Shown: in pieces, positions 24,476-33,347 of the stretch
Position numbering within the stretch: position 1 is the stretch's first letter
Layout of the letters: each line of letters starts with the position of its first letter
Source of the DNA: Mycolicibacter senuensis
GTDB lineage: Bacteria; Actinomycetota; Actinomycetes; Mycobacteriales; Mycobacteriaceae
DNA: 64,000 bases
Reading direction: 5' to 3'
Assembly: GCF_003284925.1 (NCBI RefSeq)
Contig: NZ_QMEX01000002.1
Coordinates: forward strand, 62,001 to 126,000
Notes under the pieces: generated by a model
What the model was told of the DNA's origin: nothing
The model's database searches: none
Seen by the model: the letters and a program-made list of their open reading frames with translations, nothing else
Translations under genes and position numbers: made by a program

Positions 24476-25658
24476 ATCGCCGGCCAAGACCGAACACCGA
24501 ACCCTGATCGCGGGGGTGGGCAAGTCACAGGTGGGGCGGCGGCTGGGCCGCTCGGATCTGGATCTGACCGTCGAGGCGTGCCGGCGGGCGCTGGCCGACG
24601 CCGGTGTGTCCGCCACCGACGTGGACGGGCTGATCGCCTGGCCCGGCGAATGGCCGGCGGCACGCGGGTTCTGCGGACCGGCGGTGGGCCGGGTCAAAGA
24701 CGCCCTGGGCATCAATCCCTCCTGGCACGCGGGCATGCAGGACGGCCCAAGCCAACTCGGTTCGGTGATGTCGGCGGTGTTGGCGGTGGCCAGCGGGTAC
24801 GTCCGCCACGTGTTGGTCTACCGCACCACCTCGGAGGCCACCGGCCAAGCCGGTGGCGGGCGCGACACCACCAGCCCCGCCGATGTCGTCGGCGTGGTCG
24901 GCCTGCAGGAGTGGCTGCGCCCGTTCGGCGCCGTCACCGCCGCCCATTGGCTGGGCATGGTCGCCCAGCGGTACCTGCACGAGAGCGGGGCGACCAAACG
25001 GCAGATCGGCGGCCTGGCCGTGTCCACCCGCAACTGGGCGTCGATGACCCCGGAAGCCGTCTACCGGACGCCGATCACCATCGACGAGTACCTGGCTGCG
25101 CGGATGATCAGTGAGCCGCTGTGTCTCTACGACTGCGACGTGCCGGTCGACGGCTCGGTGGCCGTGCTGGTTTCGGCGGCCGAGACCCGCAGCGACCTGC
25201 GCGCCCCGATACGGATCGAGGCGATGGGGGCCATGCTGACCTCGCGGCCGTTCTGGGATCAATGGTCGGATCCGCTCGACCTACCGCAGCGGGATTCCGC
25301 CCGGCACCTGTGGTCGCGGACCTCGCTGCGGCCCGCCGACGTGGACGTGGCACAGCTTTACGACGGCTTCTCCATCCTGACCCTCGCCTGGTTGGAGGCC
25401 GCCGGGTTCTGCGGCCCCTACGAGGCGGCCGCGTTCGTCGAGGGTGGGCAGCGGATCGGGCCCGGCGGGCAACTGCCGCTCAACACCGCCGGCGGCCAGC
25501 TATCGGGCGGCCGGCTGCACGGCTTCGGATTCCTGCATGAGGCCGTTCTGCAGCTGCGCGGCGAGACCGGCCAGCGTCAGGTGCCCGACGCCGAGACCGC
25601 CTTCGTGGGCGCCGGCGGCGGCCCGCTGGGTGGCTGCCTGCTGTTGACGCGGCCGTGA
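24468..25658 (+). CDS. Thiolase-like lipid-transfer protein (SCP-x/Ltp2-type)
   Basis: 396 aa. TLIAGVGKSQVGRRLGRSDL, AGVSATDVDGLIAWPGE, PADVDVAQLYDGFSILTLAW and LPLNTAGGQLSGGRLHGFGF plus GAGGGPLGG are the same landmarks as in the 3160-4296 protein. The start is GTG 24468 or GTG 24459; the former leaves room for an SD-like GGGGTGA. It overlaps its DUF35 partner. Probably cleaves or transfers an acyl-CoA; reaction not certain. It converges on the LLM gene 13 nt away. Confidence 0.88.
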   Translation: MPESPAKTEHRTLIAGVGKSQVGRRLGRSDLDLTVEACRRALADAGVSATDVDGLIAWPGEWPAARGFCGPAVGRVKDALGINPSWHAGMQDGPSQLGSVMSAVLAVASGYVRHVLVYRTTSEATGQAGGGRDTTSPADVVGVVGLQEWLRPFGAVTAAHWLGMVAQRYLHESGATKRQIGGLAVSTRNWASMTPEAVYRTPITIDEYLAARMISEPLCLYDCDVPVDGSVAVLVSAAETRSDLRAPIRIEAMGAMLTSRPFWDQWSDPLDLPQRDSARHLWSRTSLRPADVDVAQLYDGFSILTLAWLEAAGFCGPYEAAAFVEGGQRIGPGGQLPLNTAGGQLSGGRLHGFGFLHEAVLQLRGETGQRQVPDAETAFVGAGGGPLGGCLLLTRP

Positions 25659-25671
25659 CCGACCGGCGCCG

Positions 25672-26667
25672 TCACGCCAGCGCGTCCGCGAGCCTTCGCA
25701 GGGTGCCGTCGGGGTCGGCGCTGCCCGGAAGCGCGACCAAAAGGTGTGTGACACCCAGCTTTTCGATCTGCGCGGCATAATCGCGAACCTGGGCGGGAGT
25801 TCCGGTCACCCCGCGCAGACCGACCAGGAAGTCGACCAGCCCGAGTTCTTCGACCAGTCGCGCGCCGGCACCGCCGACGACGACATGCTGTCTGGGGTCG
25901 TAGCGCTCTTCGAGCTCGGCGACTGCCCCCCGCAGCTCGGGCGGGATCAACGCCCGCATGTGCGGCGCCTTGAGGCCCATTCCTCCCACCGATGCCAGGA
26001 ACGCGGTGATGTCCGATGCGGCTTGGGCCGCGTCGTCGCGCACGGAGGTGAAGGCAAGCCCCCACACGTCGATGGAAGCGGGGTCCCGGCCGGCCGCCGC
26101 CGCGGCAGCACGAACCGTTGCGATCTTGTTCGCCACCACGTCGAGCGACATGCCCAACCCGATCACCACCCCGTCGGCGATCTCCCCGGCCAGCCGCAGC
26201 GACTTGGGCCCGTCGCCGGACAGGTAGACCGGGACCGGGCGCGCCTGCTGCAGCGGTACCGCGGTGCGGCCGTCGACCTCGGCCGGCCCGCCGCCCAGCA
26301 GCGACCGCACCGCCTCGACGTAGGCACGCATCTCGCGCTGCCCGGCCGGCTTGCGTCCGACGCTGCCGACCGCGCTGCCGCCGGTGCCGATGGTCAGCAC
26401 CACCCGCCCGCCGGTGAGCTGGTGCAGTGACGAGATGGCCCCGGCGGTCACGGAGGGGTGGCGTAATCCCGGGGTGGTCACCATCGGGGTCAGCACCGCC
26501 TGGCGACTCTCGGCGGCGGCCACGGTCAGCGAGACATACAGTTCGTTCCAGGCCGCCGGCGAATCCCCCACCCCGACGACCGCGTAGCCCAGGTCTTCGG
26601 CCAGCCGCACCTGGCTGCGGAAACGCGACAGATCGTCTCCCCAGAGCAGAATGGTTCCCAGTCTCAT
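25672..26667 (-). CDS. LLM-class F420-dependent oxidoreductase
   Basis: 331 aa. MRLGTILLWGDDLSRFRSQV, AEDLGYAVVGVGDSPAAWNE, GGRVVLTIGTGGSAVGSVGR and PVYLSGDGPKSLRLAGEIAD fit the luciferase-like F420 group, of the mer/MetF-like 330-aa type. GGAG lies before ATG 26667. It stands alone on the minus strand, divergent from the SnoaL-like/SDR pair, and may share the palindromic element at 26725. Function unknown beyond family. Confidence 0.87.
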   Translation of the reverse strand: MRLGTILLWGDDLSRFRSQVRLAEDLGYAVVGVGDSPAAWNELYVSLTVAAAESRQAVLTPMVTTPGLRHPSVTAGAISSLHQLTGGRVVLTIGTGGSAVGSVGRKPAGQREMRAYVEAVRSLLGGGPAEVDGRTAVPLQQARPVPVYLSGDGPKSLRLAGEIADGVVIGLGMSLDVVANKIATVRAAAAAAGRDPASIDVWGLAFTSVRDDAAQAASDITAFLASVGGMGLKAPHMRALIPPELRGAVAELEERYDPRQHVVVGGAGARLVEELGLVDFLVGLRGVTGTPAQVRDYAAQIEKLGVTHLLVALPGSADPDGTLRRLADALA

Positions 26668-26724
26668 CGCGGACTCCTGACTCGTCGACCGGCTGATGCC
26701 GGGTGAAAACGCCGGCCCGGCTTG

Positions 26725-26748
26725 GCACTTATTGAACATAATCTGTGC
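26725..26748. promoter_or_regulatory. Imperfect palindrome between divergent LLM and SnoaL-like genes
   Basis: The 24-bp element has arms GCACnnATT and AATnnGTGC around a 6-nt centre. It lies 58 nt from the LLM start and 68 nt from the SnoaL-like start, a suitable site for a shared regulator. Confidence 0.4.
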
Positions 26749-26815
26749 AAACCGTCTTAGGCCAGTGCTATGGTCCGAACAACGCCGGGACCACCGAAGA
26801 CGGTGAGGAGTGGAC

Positions 26816-27271
26816 ATGGCCGACGTCGGGTCGTCTGTCGCCGAATCCAACAGCCGACTGGCCACCGAGTTTCTCGACGCGCTGGGAAGCGGGGACGCCG
26901 CAAGGATGCGTGCGACGCTCAGCGACGACGCGGTGCTGCTGCTGCCCCGGCCGACGTTCTCCGGCACAGCGATCAGCGGTGCAGACGCCATCGCGGGATC
27001 GATGGCCGAATTGGGCGCGCACTATGCCTCCCCGGAGGCGACGCTCGGCCCCATCGTCGCCTCCGCGACGACCGTGATCGCCGAGTGGCGCCTGGCGGCG
27101 ACGATCATCGCCACCGGCGGCCCCTACGACCAGTTTTACGTCTGGGCCTTCACCATCGCCGACGGCAGGATCACCGAACTACGCGAGTATCAGGACACCC
27201 GTTACGGTTTCGAGGTCATGGGGGCATTCGCCCAAGACACCCTCGACACGCACGTGAGCCGGTCGCCGTGA
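26816..27271 (+). CDS. SnoaL-like/NTF2-fold protein
   Basis: 151 aa. SNSRLATEFLDALGSGDAAR, LSDDAVLLLPRP and EWRLAATIIATGGPYDQFYV with DGRITELREYQDT follow the NTF2/SnoaL cone fold. Such small proteins act as hydrolases, isomerases or dehydratases, or bind ligands. ATG 26816 has GAGGAG at 5-6 nt; GTG 26810 is an alternative. The stop overlaps the next gene start (GTGA), so it is coupled to the SDR. Confidence 0.75.
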   Translation: MADVGSSVAESNSRLATEFLDALGSGDAARMRATLSDDAVLLLPRPTFSGTAISGADAIAGSMAELGAHYASPEATLGPIVASATTVIAEWRLAATIIATGGPYDQFYVWAFTIADGRITELREYQDTRYGFEVMGAFAQDTLDTHVSRSP

Positions 27272-28104
27272 CCGGGCGCCTGGCCGACAAGGTCGCCGTG
27301 GTGACGGGTTCGACCCGCGCGATCGGCCGCGCCATCGCGATCCGCTTCGCCGCCGAGGGCGCGCGTGTCGTCGTCACGGGCCGAACCGAGGCGCACGGCA
27401 CGCAGGTGGTCGCTGAGATCGAAAGTGCCGGCGGCGATGCACTTTTCGTGCCGGCCGATCTCGAGGACCAGTCGCAGGTACAGGAGCTCGCCGACCGAGC
27501 CGTGAAGCGGTTCGGAGGCCTCGACGTGCTGGTCAACAACGGTGCGGCCACCGACCTGGTCGGGCCGGGCGGCGTCGACGCCGCATTGCTCGACCTCGAC
27601 ACGGCCCGCTGGGATGCGATCCTGCGCGGCTGCACCACAACCGCGCTGTGGTCATCGCAGGCCGCGTTACGGCACATGGTCGACGGTGCGGGCGGGGCGA
27701 TCGTGAACATCTCGTCGGCCGCCTCCACTCTCGGCACACCCGCGATGGCCGGCTATTCGGTCGCCAAAGCTGGATTGGAAGCGCTGACCCGATCGATCGC
27801 CGTCGACTACGCGCAGCACGGCGTCCGCGCCAACAACCTCGTGCTGGGGTTCATCGTGAGCCGTCCCAGTCACGAAGCGATGGTCGCCGATCCGGTGGTC
27901 GGACCGGCCCTGCGCACGATGCAGCTCACCCGCTTCGGGCGGCCCGATGACGTCGCCGCGGCGGCGGCCTTCCTCGCCTCCGACGAAGCGAGCTTTATCA
28001 CCGGCACATCCCTGACCGTCGACGGCGGTGCGACGGCCCGAATGCCGATGCCGGACCTGGCCGGCGCCCGTTCGGTCGGAAGCCGAGACCGGTCGCCGCA
28101 ATGA
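27268..28104 (+). CDS. Short-chain dehydrogenase/reductase
   Basis: 278 aa. The cofactor motif is TGSTRAIG (the second Gly of TGxxxGxG is Ala), then VNNGAA, catalytic Ser in NISSAAS, and Y-S-V-A-K with Tyr and Lys, and the C-terminal ITGTSLTVDGG. NAD(P)H-dependent oxidation of an alcohol or reduction of a ketone is expected. GTG 27268 overlaps the preceding stop. A long in-frame extension upstream is not coding. Confidence 0.88.
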   Translation: MTGRLADKVAVVTGSTRAIGRAIAIRFAAEGARVVVTGRTEAHGTQVVAEIESAGGDALFVPADLEDQSQVQELADRAVKRFGGLDVLVNNGAATDLVGPGGVDAALLDLDTARWDAILRGCTTTALWSSQAALRHMVDGAGGAIVNISSAASTLGTPAMAGYSVAKAGLEALTRSIAVDYAQHGVRANNLVLGFIVSRPSHEAMVADPVVGPALRTMQLTRFGRPDDVAAAAAFLASDEASFITGTSLTVDGGATARMPMPDLAGARSVGSRDRSPQ

Positions 28105-28137
28105 CTGGAACCAGAAACCACTCGCGAAGGAGATCCA

Positions 28138-28770
28138 TTGCGTATCAGCATTTTCGGTGGAACCGGACCAACGGGCATCCTGGTGGTCGAAGGTGCACTC
28201 GCGGACGGACACGACGTCGTCGCATTCGCCCGCACACCGTCGAAACTGCCGCAGCATGACAGACTCTCGGTCGTCGAAGGCCAACTCGACGACACCGAGG
28301 AGATCTCAGCAGCAATCATGGGCAGCGATGCCGTTGTGAGCCTGCTCGGACCGAGCACCAACTCCGCCGACGCGGCAGCGCTGGTCACCGGATACCGCAA
28401 CATTGTCGCCGCCATGCAGACACACGGGGTGCGGCGACTGGTGGTCACCGGGACGCCGAGCATCACCGATGACGCCGATGGCCGCGATTGGAAGGTAGCG
28501 GCGATGGTCAAGCTGATCAGCATCGTGCAACCGGCCGCCTACCGCGCCCTCGTCGACATCGGCGGTATCGTCAGAGCGTCCGGACTGGATTGGACGATCG
28601 TTCGCCTGCCGTTTTTGTCGAACCGACCGCGCACCACTCGGATCAACGCGCGGCAGGTGGGCGCCAAGGGCAGCCTGCGATTGTCCCGAGCCAACGCCGC
28701 CGCCTTCATCCTGGAGCAGGTGACCGCGACGACTTACCGTCGCAAGGCGCCGTTCATCAGCGACACGTAG
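28138..28770 (+). CDS. NAD(P)-binding atypical SDR (NmrA/BLVRB-like)
   Basis: 210 aa from TTG 28138, which has AAGGAG 6 nt upstream. ISIFGGTGPTGILVVEGALA is a GxxGxxG nucleotide motif of atypical SDRs, and LDWTIVRLPFLSNRP with GVRRLVVTGTPSI matches NmrA/flavin reductase-like proteins. No classical YxxxK site is evident. It follows the SDR after 33 nt and converges on a SnoaL-like gene. Confidence 0.75.
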   Translation: MRISIFGGTGPTGILVVEGALADGHDVVAFARTPSKLPQHDRLSVVEGQLDDTEEISAAIMGSDAVVSLLGPSTNSADAAALVTGYRNIVAAMQTHGVRRLVVTGTPSITDDADGRDWKVAAMVKLISIVQPAAYRALVDIGGIVRASGLDWTIVRLPFLSNRPRTTRINARQVGAKGSLRLSRANAAAFILEQVTATTYRRKAPFISDT

Positions 28771-28782
28771 CGGCCGCGGCTC

Positions 28783-29214
28783 TTAGAACATCGAGTTGCC
28801 GCCGGCGGGTTGTTCGGGAACACGCTGGATCACGTCCCAGTGCTCGGCGATGCGTCCATCCTCCATGCGAAGGATGTCCACGACTGCGTAGCTGGGCGTC
28901 TCGCCCCCGGCGGCGCCGGCGCTCGGCGTGTCCGCGCCGTCCAGAACCCAATTCAGGCCGGTCATCTCGGAGTGCACGATCACATAGTCGCCGTCCGCGA
29001 ACGCACGTTTGACGTCAAAGCGCAGGTCCGGAAACTGGGCGACCAGCGACTTCATCGCGGTTTTCAGCGCCTCGGGGCCATTGGGCAGCGCAGGGTTGTG
29101 CTGGATGTACGACGGCGCTTGGTAGTTGTCCACGGCTTCGTCGATGCGATGCTGGTTGAAGAACATCTCGAAGTAGTCCAGCACGATCTTCTTGTTCTCC
29201 TCCGGGCTTGCCAC
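28783..29214 (-). CDS. SnoaL-like/NTF2-fold protein
   Basis: 143 aa. NKKIVLDYFEMFFNQHRIDE, YIQHNPALPNGPEALKT, FPDLRFDVKRAFADGDYVIV and DILRMEDGRIAEHWDVIQ match the SnoaL/ketosteroid-isomerase-like group that includes polyketide cyclase-like proteins. GTG 29214 has AAGGGG upstream. It follows the SDR gene (29252-30064) on the same strand after 37 nt, so they are probably one operon. Confidence 0.8.
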   Translation of the reverse strand: MASPEENKKIVLDYFEMFFNQHRIDEAVDNYQAPSYIQHNPALPNGPEALKTAMKSLVAQFPDLRFDVKRAFADGDYVIVHSEMTGLNWVLDGADTPSAGAAGGETPSYAVVDILRMEDGRIAEHWDVIQRVPEQPAGGNSMF

Positions 29215-29251
29215 TCTGCACCCCTTCCCCTACCCGGACCTCATGGCGTGC

Positions 29252-30064
29252 TCAGACCGCAGTGAGTCCGCCGTCGACCACGAAATCGGTGCCGGTGATG
29301 TATCCGGCTTCCTCGGAGGCGAGAAAGACGGCGAGACTGACGACGTCAGCCGGTACCCCGAGCCGGGGAATGAGGTTCTGCGCCAGCAATGCGTCGCGCA
29401 CCTCCGGTACCGCCAGCACCTCAGCGGTGCCGGGCGTGACGATGGTTCCGGGGCTGATGCTGACCGCGCGAATCCCGACCGGCGCCCCTTCGGCCGCTAG
29501 TTGCCGGGTCATCGCGATCACCCCACCTTTGGCCGCCATGTGTGCAACGAACGGCACCGACCGGTTGCCGGTCCATCCGGCGATCGACGCGATGTTGATG
29601 ACCACGCCACCGCCCGAACGGGTCAGTACCGGCCAGGCGTACTTCGTGACGAAGAAGACCAGGTCCAGTTCATTTCTGATGGTGAAGTGCCAGTCCTCGA
29701 CGGAGAGGTCGGCGATCGAGCCGACCCGGGCGGCCGACCCATTGTTGTAGACGATGTCGATGCGGCCGTGTCGTTGCTCGGCGCCCTGCACCCACCCCCG
29801 GGCCTGCTCTGGATCGCCGAGATCCACGTCGTCACTTGCGATGTCAGCATCCCGGCCGGTGTCCCGAACTGCCGACAACGTCTCTTTGGCGGCCGCGCCG
29901 TTGATGTCGCAACCGACCACCGTTGCGCCTTCCGCGGTGAACCGGACAGCCGCCTCTCGTCCTTGACCACCGCCGATTCCGGTAATCAGGGCCACCTTGC
30001 CGGCCAGGCGCTGGGCGGTTGGGGACGACGGCACCTTCTCGCTCACGCTCATCACAATAGACAT
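29252..30064 (-). CDS. Short-chain dehydrogenase/reductase with His in place of catalytic Tyr
   Basis: 270 aa. Cofactor motif TGIGGGQG, NNGS, catalytic Ser in INIASIAGW, then VPFVAHMAAKGG: the YxxxK motif reads HMAAK, so His replaces Tyr while Lys is kept. C-terminal YITGTDFVVDGG is canonical. Either this subgroup uses another acid or activity is altered. ATG 30064 and ATG 30052 are both possible; neither has a good SD, and 30064 lies inside a palindrome, hinting at a leaderless or regulated start. Confidence 0.85.
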   Translation of the reverse strand: MSIVMSVSEKVPSSPTAQRLAGKVALITGIGGGQGREAAVRFTAEGATVVGCDINGAAAKETLSAVRDTGRDADIASDDVDLGDPEQARGWVQGAEQRHGRIDIVYNNGSAARVGSIADLSVEDWHFTIRNELDLVFFVTKYAWPVLTRSGGGVVINIASIAGWTGNRSVPFVAHMAAKGGVIAMTRQLAAEGAPVGIRAVSISPGTIVTPGTAEVLAVPEVRDALLAQNLIPRLGVPADVVSLAVFLASEEAGYITGTDFVVDGGLTAV

Positions 30065-30081
30065 TAAGTGTGCAATATGTC
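30060..30081. promoter_or_regulatory. Inverted repeat overlapping the SDR start codon
   Basis: GACAT (30060-30064) and ATGTC (30077-30081) flank a 12-nt centre. One arm contains the possible ATG at 30064. Could be an operator for the divergent SDR and AveC-like genes. The rest of the 248-bp intergenic stretch to 30312 shows a TAGGGT -10-like element near 30175 and nothing else I can name. Confidence 0.3.
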
Positions 30082-30312
30082 GCGGCTTTGGCGACGCCCG
30101 TTCATCGATCCGTCCAACGCATGACGGCGGTTTCGTCGCAACCCGAGATTCTCCATATGGTGCACTAGGTTAAATATGTATAGGGTGACTTGCATTACCC
30201 GGCTCCCCGACGGTCAGGCGTTCGTGTGCGATCGGATCGGGCGTTTCCGGGCGCAGACGGCAGATCCGGCTCGGTGGAGTCCGCTCCATCGCTTGCACAC
30301 TGAGAGGCAACG

Positions 30313-31239
30313 ATGCTCTTAGCCACCGCAGGTCTGGCGCCCCCAGCGACCACCAGTCCATCCGGTGTGTGGTTCTTCAACTGGGTGATACCGATCGTCG
30401 GCAGCGTCTTCATCCTTCTCGCTATTGTCGACGCAGTCAGGCGTCGCCGCCTGACGTGGGGTTTCCTGTTCCTGTTCAACAGCCTCGCGGTGTACTGGAT
30501 GGAGACGATCGGCGACTGGGGCCAGATGCTTTTCTACAGCCCCGCTTTCACCGAACACCACCTGCTGGAATGGCTTCCGCTCAAAACACCCAACGATCCG
30601 CTGTTCATGCCGTTCGCCTACGCGGTGTACTGGGGGGTCCACGCCCTGTTGGTGTTGTGGCTGAGCCAGTGGGTCTCTGCCCGGTTCGGCTGGAGCATGC
30701 TCAAGTCGATGATCGTGCTGGCGATTCCGGTCAACTACGCATGGGACTTCCTCGTCGAGGGCACCGCGACGGCGATGGGCTGGTGGACCTACGACCCGGG
30801 TATCGGGCCGGTACTCCAGTGGAGCAACGGGGGCCGCATCACGTTGCTCTGGACCATCGGCATTATGTGCGTGTGGCCCAACCTGATCGCCTACTGGGCC
30901 GGCAAGCCACCAATCCGGGGCCTCAACCACTTCGAACGGTTCTGCCGATTGGAACGCTTCACCGTGCCAAAGGCGCCCTCGCTGCAACCCTCCGCTGGTA
31001 ACGGGGGTCTGGGTGGGATTGCTATTGCTACCGTAGCCACCAAACAGGTGCGCTTGACCAAACAGCAGGAATTCGACAACTACTTGAACTATCAAGTCAC
31101 CATTCCAAGGTGGCGATTCGAACTCGCCCGACTGGGCGCGTGGTTCGTCGTTTTCCAGATCAGTTTCTTTCTACTTCTGGTCGTCCCCCTCGTGGCGTTA
31201 CGCATGATCACCGGCGCCGACAGCCTCTACATTCCCTGA
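30313..31239 (+). CDS. Polytopic membrane protein, possibly AveC-like
   Basis: 308 aa with about seven hydrophobic segments, for example WVIPIVGSVFILLAIV, LMFFAYAVYW-like FMPFAYAVYWGVHALLVLWL, and ISFFLLLVVPLVALRM at the C-terminus. Like the AveC-like protein at 8732 it has a WMETIGDWGQMLFYS loop between early helices and a WWTYDPG loop, which suggests a distant relative, but identity is low by eye. GAGAGG precedes ATG 30313. A 50-aa single-span protein follows after 17 nt. Function unknown. Confidence 0.6.
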   Translation: MLLATAGLAPPATTSPSGVWFFNWVIPIVGSVFILLAIVDAVRRRRLTWGFLFLFNSLAVYWMETIGDWGQMLFYSPAFTEHHLLEWLPLKTPNDPLFMPFAYAVYWGVHALLVLWLSQWVSARFGWSMLKSMIVLAIPVNYAWDFLVEGTATAMGWWTYDPGIGPVLQWSNGGRITLLWTIGIMCVWPNLIAYWAGKPPIRGLNHFERFCRLERFTVPKAPSLQPSAGNGGLGGIAIATVATKQVRLTKQQEFDNYLNYQVTIPRWRFELARLGAWFVVFQISFFLLLVVPLVALRMITGADSLYIP

Positions 31240-31256
31240 CAGACAAAGGATCCCGC

Positions 31257-31409
31257 ATGAAGGATTTGCCCGCTGAGTTCTTCCTTCCACCGCAGACCAA
31301 TGCAGCGTTGAAACGGGAGACCACCAGACTCGTTGCCGGATGCGTCGCGTTCCTCGTGATCCTCGGCGTCGTCGTCGCGCTGACACAGGGCATCGTCGTC
31401 ACCATGTGA
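31257..31409 (+). CDS. 50-aa single-span membrane protein
   Basis: MKDLPAEFFLPPQTNAALKR is followed by a single hydrophobic helix at about 26-47 (LVAGCVAFLVILGVVVALTQ) and a very short tail. AAAGGA lies 6 nt before ATG 31257. It starts 17 nt after the AveC-like gene and is probably co-transcribed, perhaps as a small accessory subunit. No family recognised. Confidence 0.6.
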   Translation: MKDLPAEFFLPPQTNAALKRETTRLVAGCVAFLVILGVVVALTQGIVVTM

Positions 31410-31913
31410 TGCGGCGATCGGACTGGGCACCGACGCTCGGACGCCAGTACGACGCGCGGCGACTGACCCTGGCCAGGTACTGCCCTACCCAACAAACCGG
31501 AGCGGACCTTGTCGGCGACGGCCAACCAGTCCGGGTTCCACCGGTTTTCAAAACAACAGGGGGTGGGGCGGTTCGGCCTTGGCGGCGCGCACCATGTCGC
31601 GAGCAGCCTCAAGATCGCCCGCCAGCGGCTTCTCACACAGCACCGCCTTACCGGCGTCCAGTGCGGCCAGCGTCACCTCGCGATGCAACATGGTCGGGGT
31701 GGCCACGGATATGACGTCGAGATCCTCGCGGGTCACGAAAGACCGCCAGTCGGTGCAGGTGTCCTCGATGCCCAGTTTCGCCGCAACGCGATCCAATCAC
31801 TCGGGCGTGCGCGCGCACAGGGCGACGCGATCGAAACCCCCGGCCGCCCGGGACCCCGGTACCTACACGTGCGCGCCCCAACCCACGCCCACTACGCCGA
31901 CCCACAGAGTCAT
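31410..31913 (-). pseudogene. Decayed Gfo/Idh/MocA-family oxidoreductase
   Basis: The frame from ATG 31913 begins MTLWVGVVGVGWGAHV, hits TAG (31865-31863), continues with VALCARTPE, hits TGA (31799-31797), then runs to LAALDAGKAVLCEKPLAGDL, the family's EKP motif. A one-base insertion in a T run ends that frame; FENRWNPDWLAVADKVRSG continues in the next frame, and a further shift leads to QYLARVSRRASYWRPSVGAQ. Two nonsense codons and two frameshifts plus loss of the C-terminal half mean it is not functional. Together with 31914-32060, where I see only a TATAGG-like element, this is the largest stretch without an intact gene. Confidence 0.85.
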
Positions 31914-32060
31914 CTGACCTCCTTCACACTGACGAACCGACGGCCGAGGTGACGCCGACGAGGGTGACACTCATGTTAGATATCGATCGTATTCGCGGTC
32001 TCAATCGGATCCCCAGCCGGTGATGCCACTACGTTATAGGGCACTCCACCTTGCCAAATA

Positions 32061-33347
32061 GTGACACCAATGCCAGAATCTGACTTTGTGACCGCGATCG
32101 ATACCGACGAGCGACAATTCGCACCACTGATCGATCTGAAGTGGTGGCAGGACCGACCAACAGAACGAACAGAGCTGTACCGGCGGCTGCGCGAGGTCGG
32201 TCGCCCGGCGTTCGTCCGTACCAATCGGGTCGACGCGCCGGTGGCGAAGGGGTTCTGGGCGGTGGGCACGCACGCCGACATCGTCGACATCAGCAGGCGC
32301 GACGCCGAGTTCAGTTCGGCTCAGGGCACCCAGATCTTCGACCAGACTCAGAAGATGCGCGAATACCGCGGCTCCATCATCGACATGGACGACCCCGAGC
32401 ACATGCGGCTCCGCAAGATCATCTCCCGCGGATTCGCCCCCCGCGTGCTTTCGCAGATTCACGGGCTGGTCGAGGAGACAACGGCAGAGATCCTCGATGC
32501 AATGCCCGCCTCGGGTGAGTGCGACTTCGTGGACGCATTCGCGACTCTGCTACCGCTGCGAATCATCGACAATATGCTCGGCGTGCCCAGCGAACACGAG
32601 CAGTTCATCCTCAGGGCGACCAATGTGGTGCTGGGAGCCTCGGATCCGGAGTACGTACCCGACCAGACCGCGGCAGGTGTCGAAGCAGCCGTCACCGAGA
32701 TGAGCGAAAAGCTCATCGACTTGTTGAAGGGCATCGCCGAAGACCGCATCGCCCGGCCCCGTAATGACGTCATCAGCAAACTGGTCACATCCGACGAGGA
32801 GAACTTGACGCCGCAAGAACTGGCGAAGTTCTTCATCCTGCTCATCGGAGCAGGCAATGAGACCACGCGTAACGCGTTGACGCACGGCCTACATATCTTC
32901 ACCCACCATCCCGAGCAGCGCGCCCGACTGCTCGATGACTACGACAACCTGGCCCCCACCGCAATCGAGGAAATCCTCCGCTACGCCAGCCCTGTTATCC
33001 ACATGCGGCGCACCGTTACCCGCGACGGCGTGAAGCTGGACTCCGGTCACACGTTCAACCGGGGAGACAAGGTGGTGATGTGGTATCCCGCAGCCAACCG
33101 AGACCCAGCGGTATTCGATGATCCCGAGTTGTTCGACATCGCCCGTACTCCGAACACTCACGTCGCGTTCGGTGGCCCCGGCACGCACTTCTGCCCCGGT
33201 TCGCACCTCGCCCGACTGGAACTCAAGGTCGCGTTCAAGATGCTCTACAACCGCTACCCCGACATCACCGCCGTCGGCGAACCGGAGATGTTGCGGTCGA
33301 ACTTCATCAACGGCATCAAGCACCTACGCGCCACCTATACGCCATGA
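32061..33347 (+). CDS. Cytochrome P450, CYP124/125/142-like clade
   Basis: 428 aa. I-helix GAGNETT (263-269), E304xxR307 and heme loop FGGPGTHFCPG with Cys378. The GAGNETTRNA and GGPGTHFC sequences resemble mycobacterial sterol and methyl-branched lipid omega-hydroxylases (CYP124, CYP125, CYP142), which oxidise a terminal methyl group; assignment to one of these is not safe. GTG 32061 or ATG 32070 may be the start and neither has a good SD. Its stop overlaps the enoyl-CoA hydratase start by 4 nt, placing it first in a four-gene operon. Confidence 0.88.
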   Translation: MTPMPESDFVTAIDTDERQFAPLIDLKWWQDRPTERTELYRRLREVGRPAFVRTNRVDAPVAKGFWAVGTHADIVDISRRDAEFSSAQGTQIFDQTQKMREYRGSIIDMDDPEHMRLRKIISRGFAPRVLSQIHGLVEETTAEILDAMPASGECDFVDAFATLLPLRIIDNMLGVPSEHEQFILRATNVVLGASDPEYVPDQTAAGVEAAVTEMSEKLIDLLKGIAEDRIARPRNDVISKLVTSDEENLTPQELAKFFILLIGAGNETTRNALTHGLHIFTHHPEQRARLLDDYDNLAPTAIEEILRYASPVIHMRRTVTRDGVKLDSGHTFNRGDKVVMWYPAANRDPAVFDDPELFDIARTPNTHVAFGGPGTHFCPGSHLARLELKVAFKMLYNRYPDITAVGEPEMLRSNFINGIKHLRATYTP

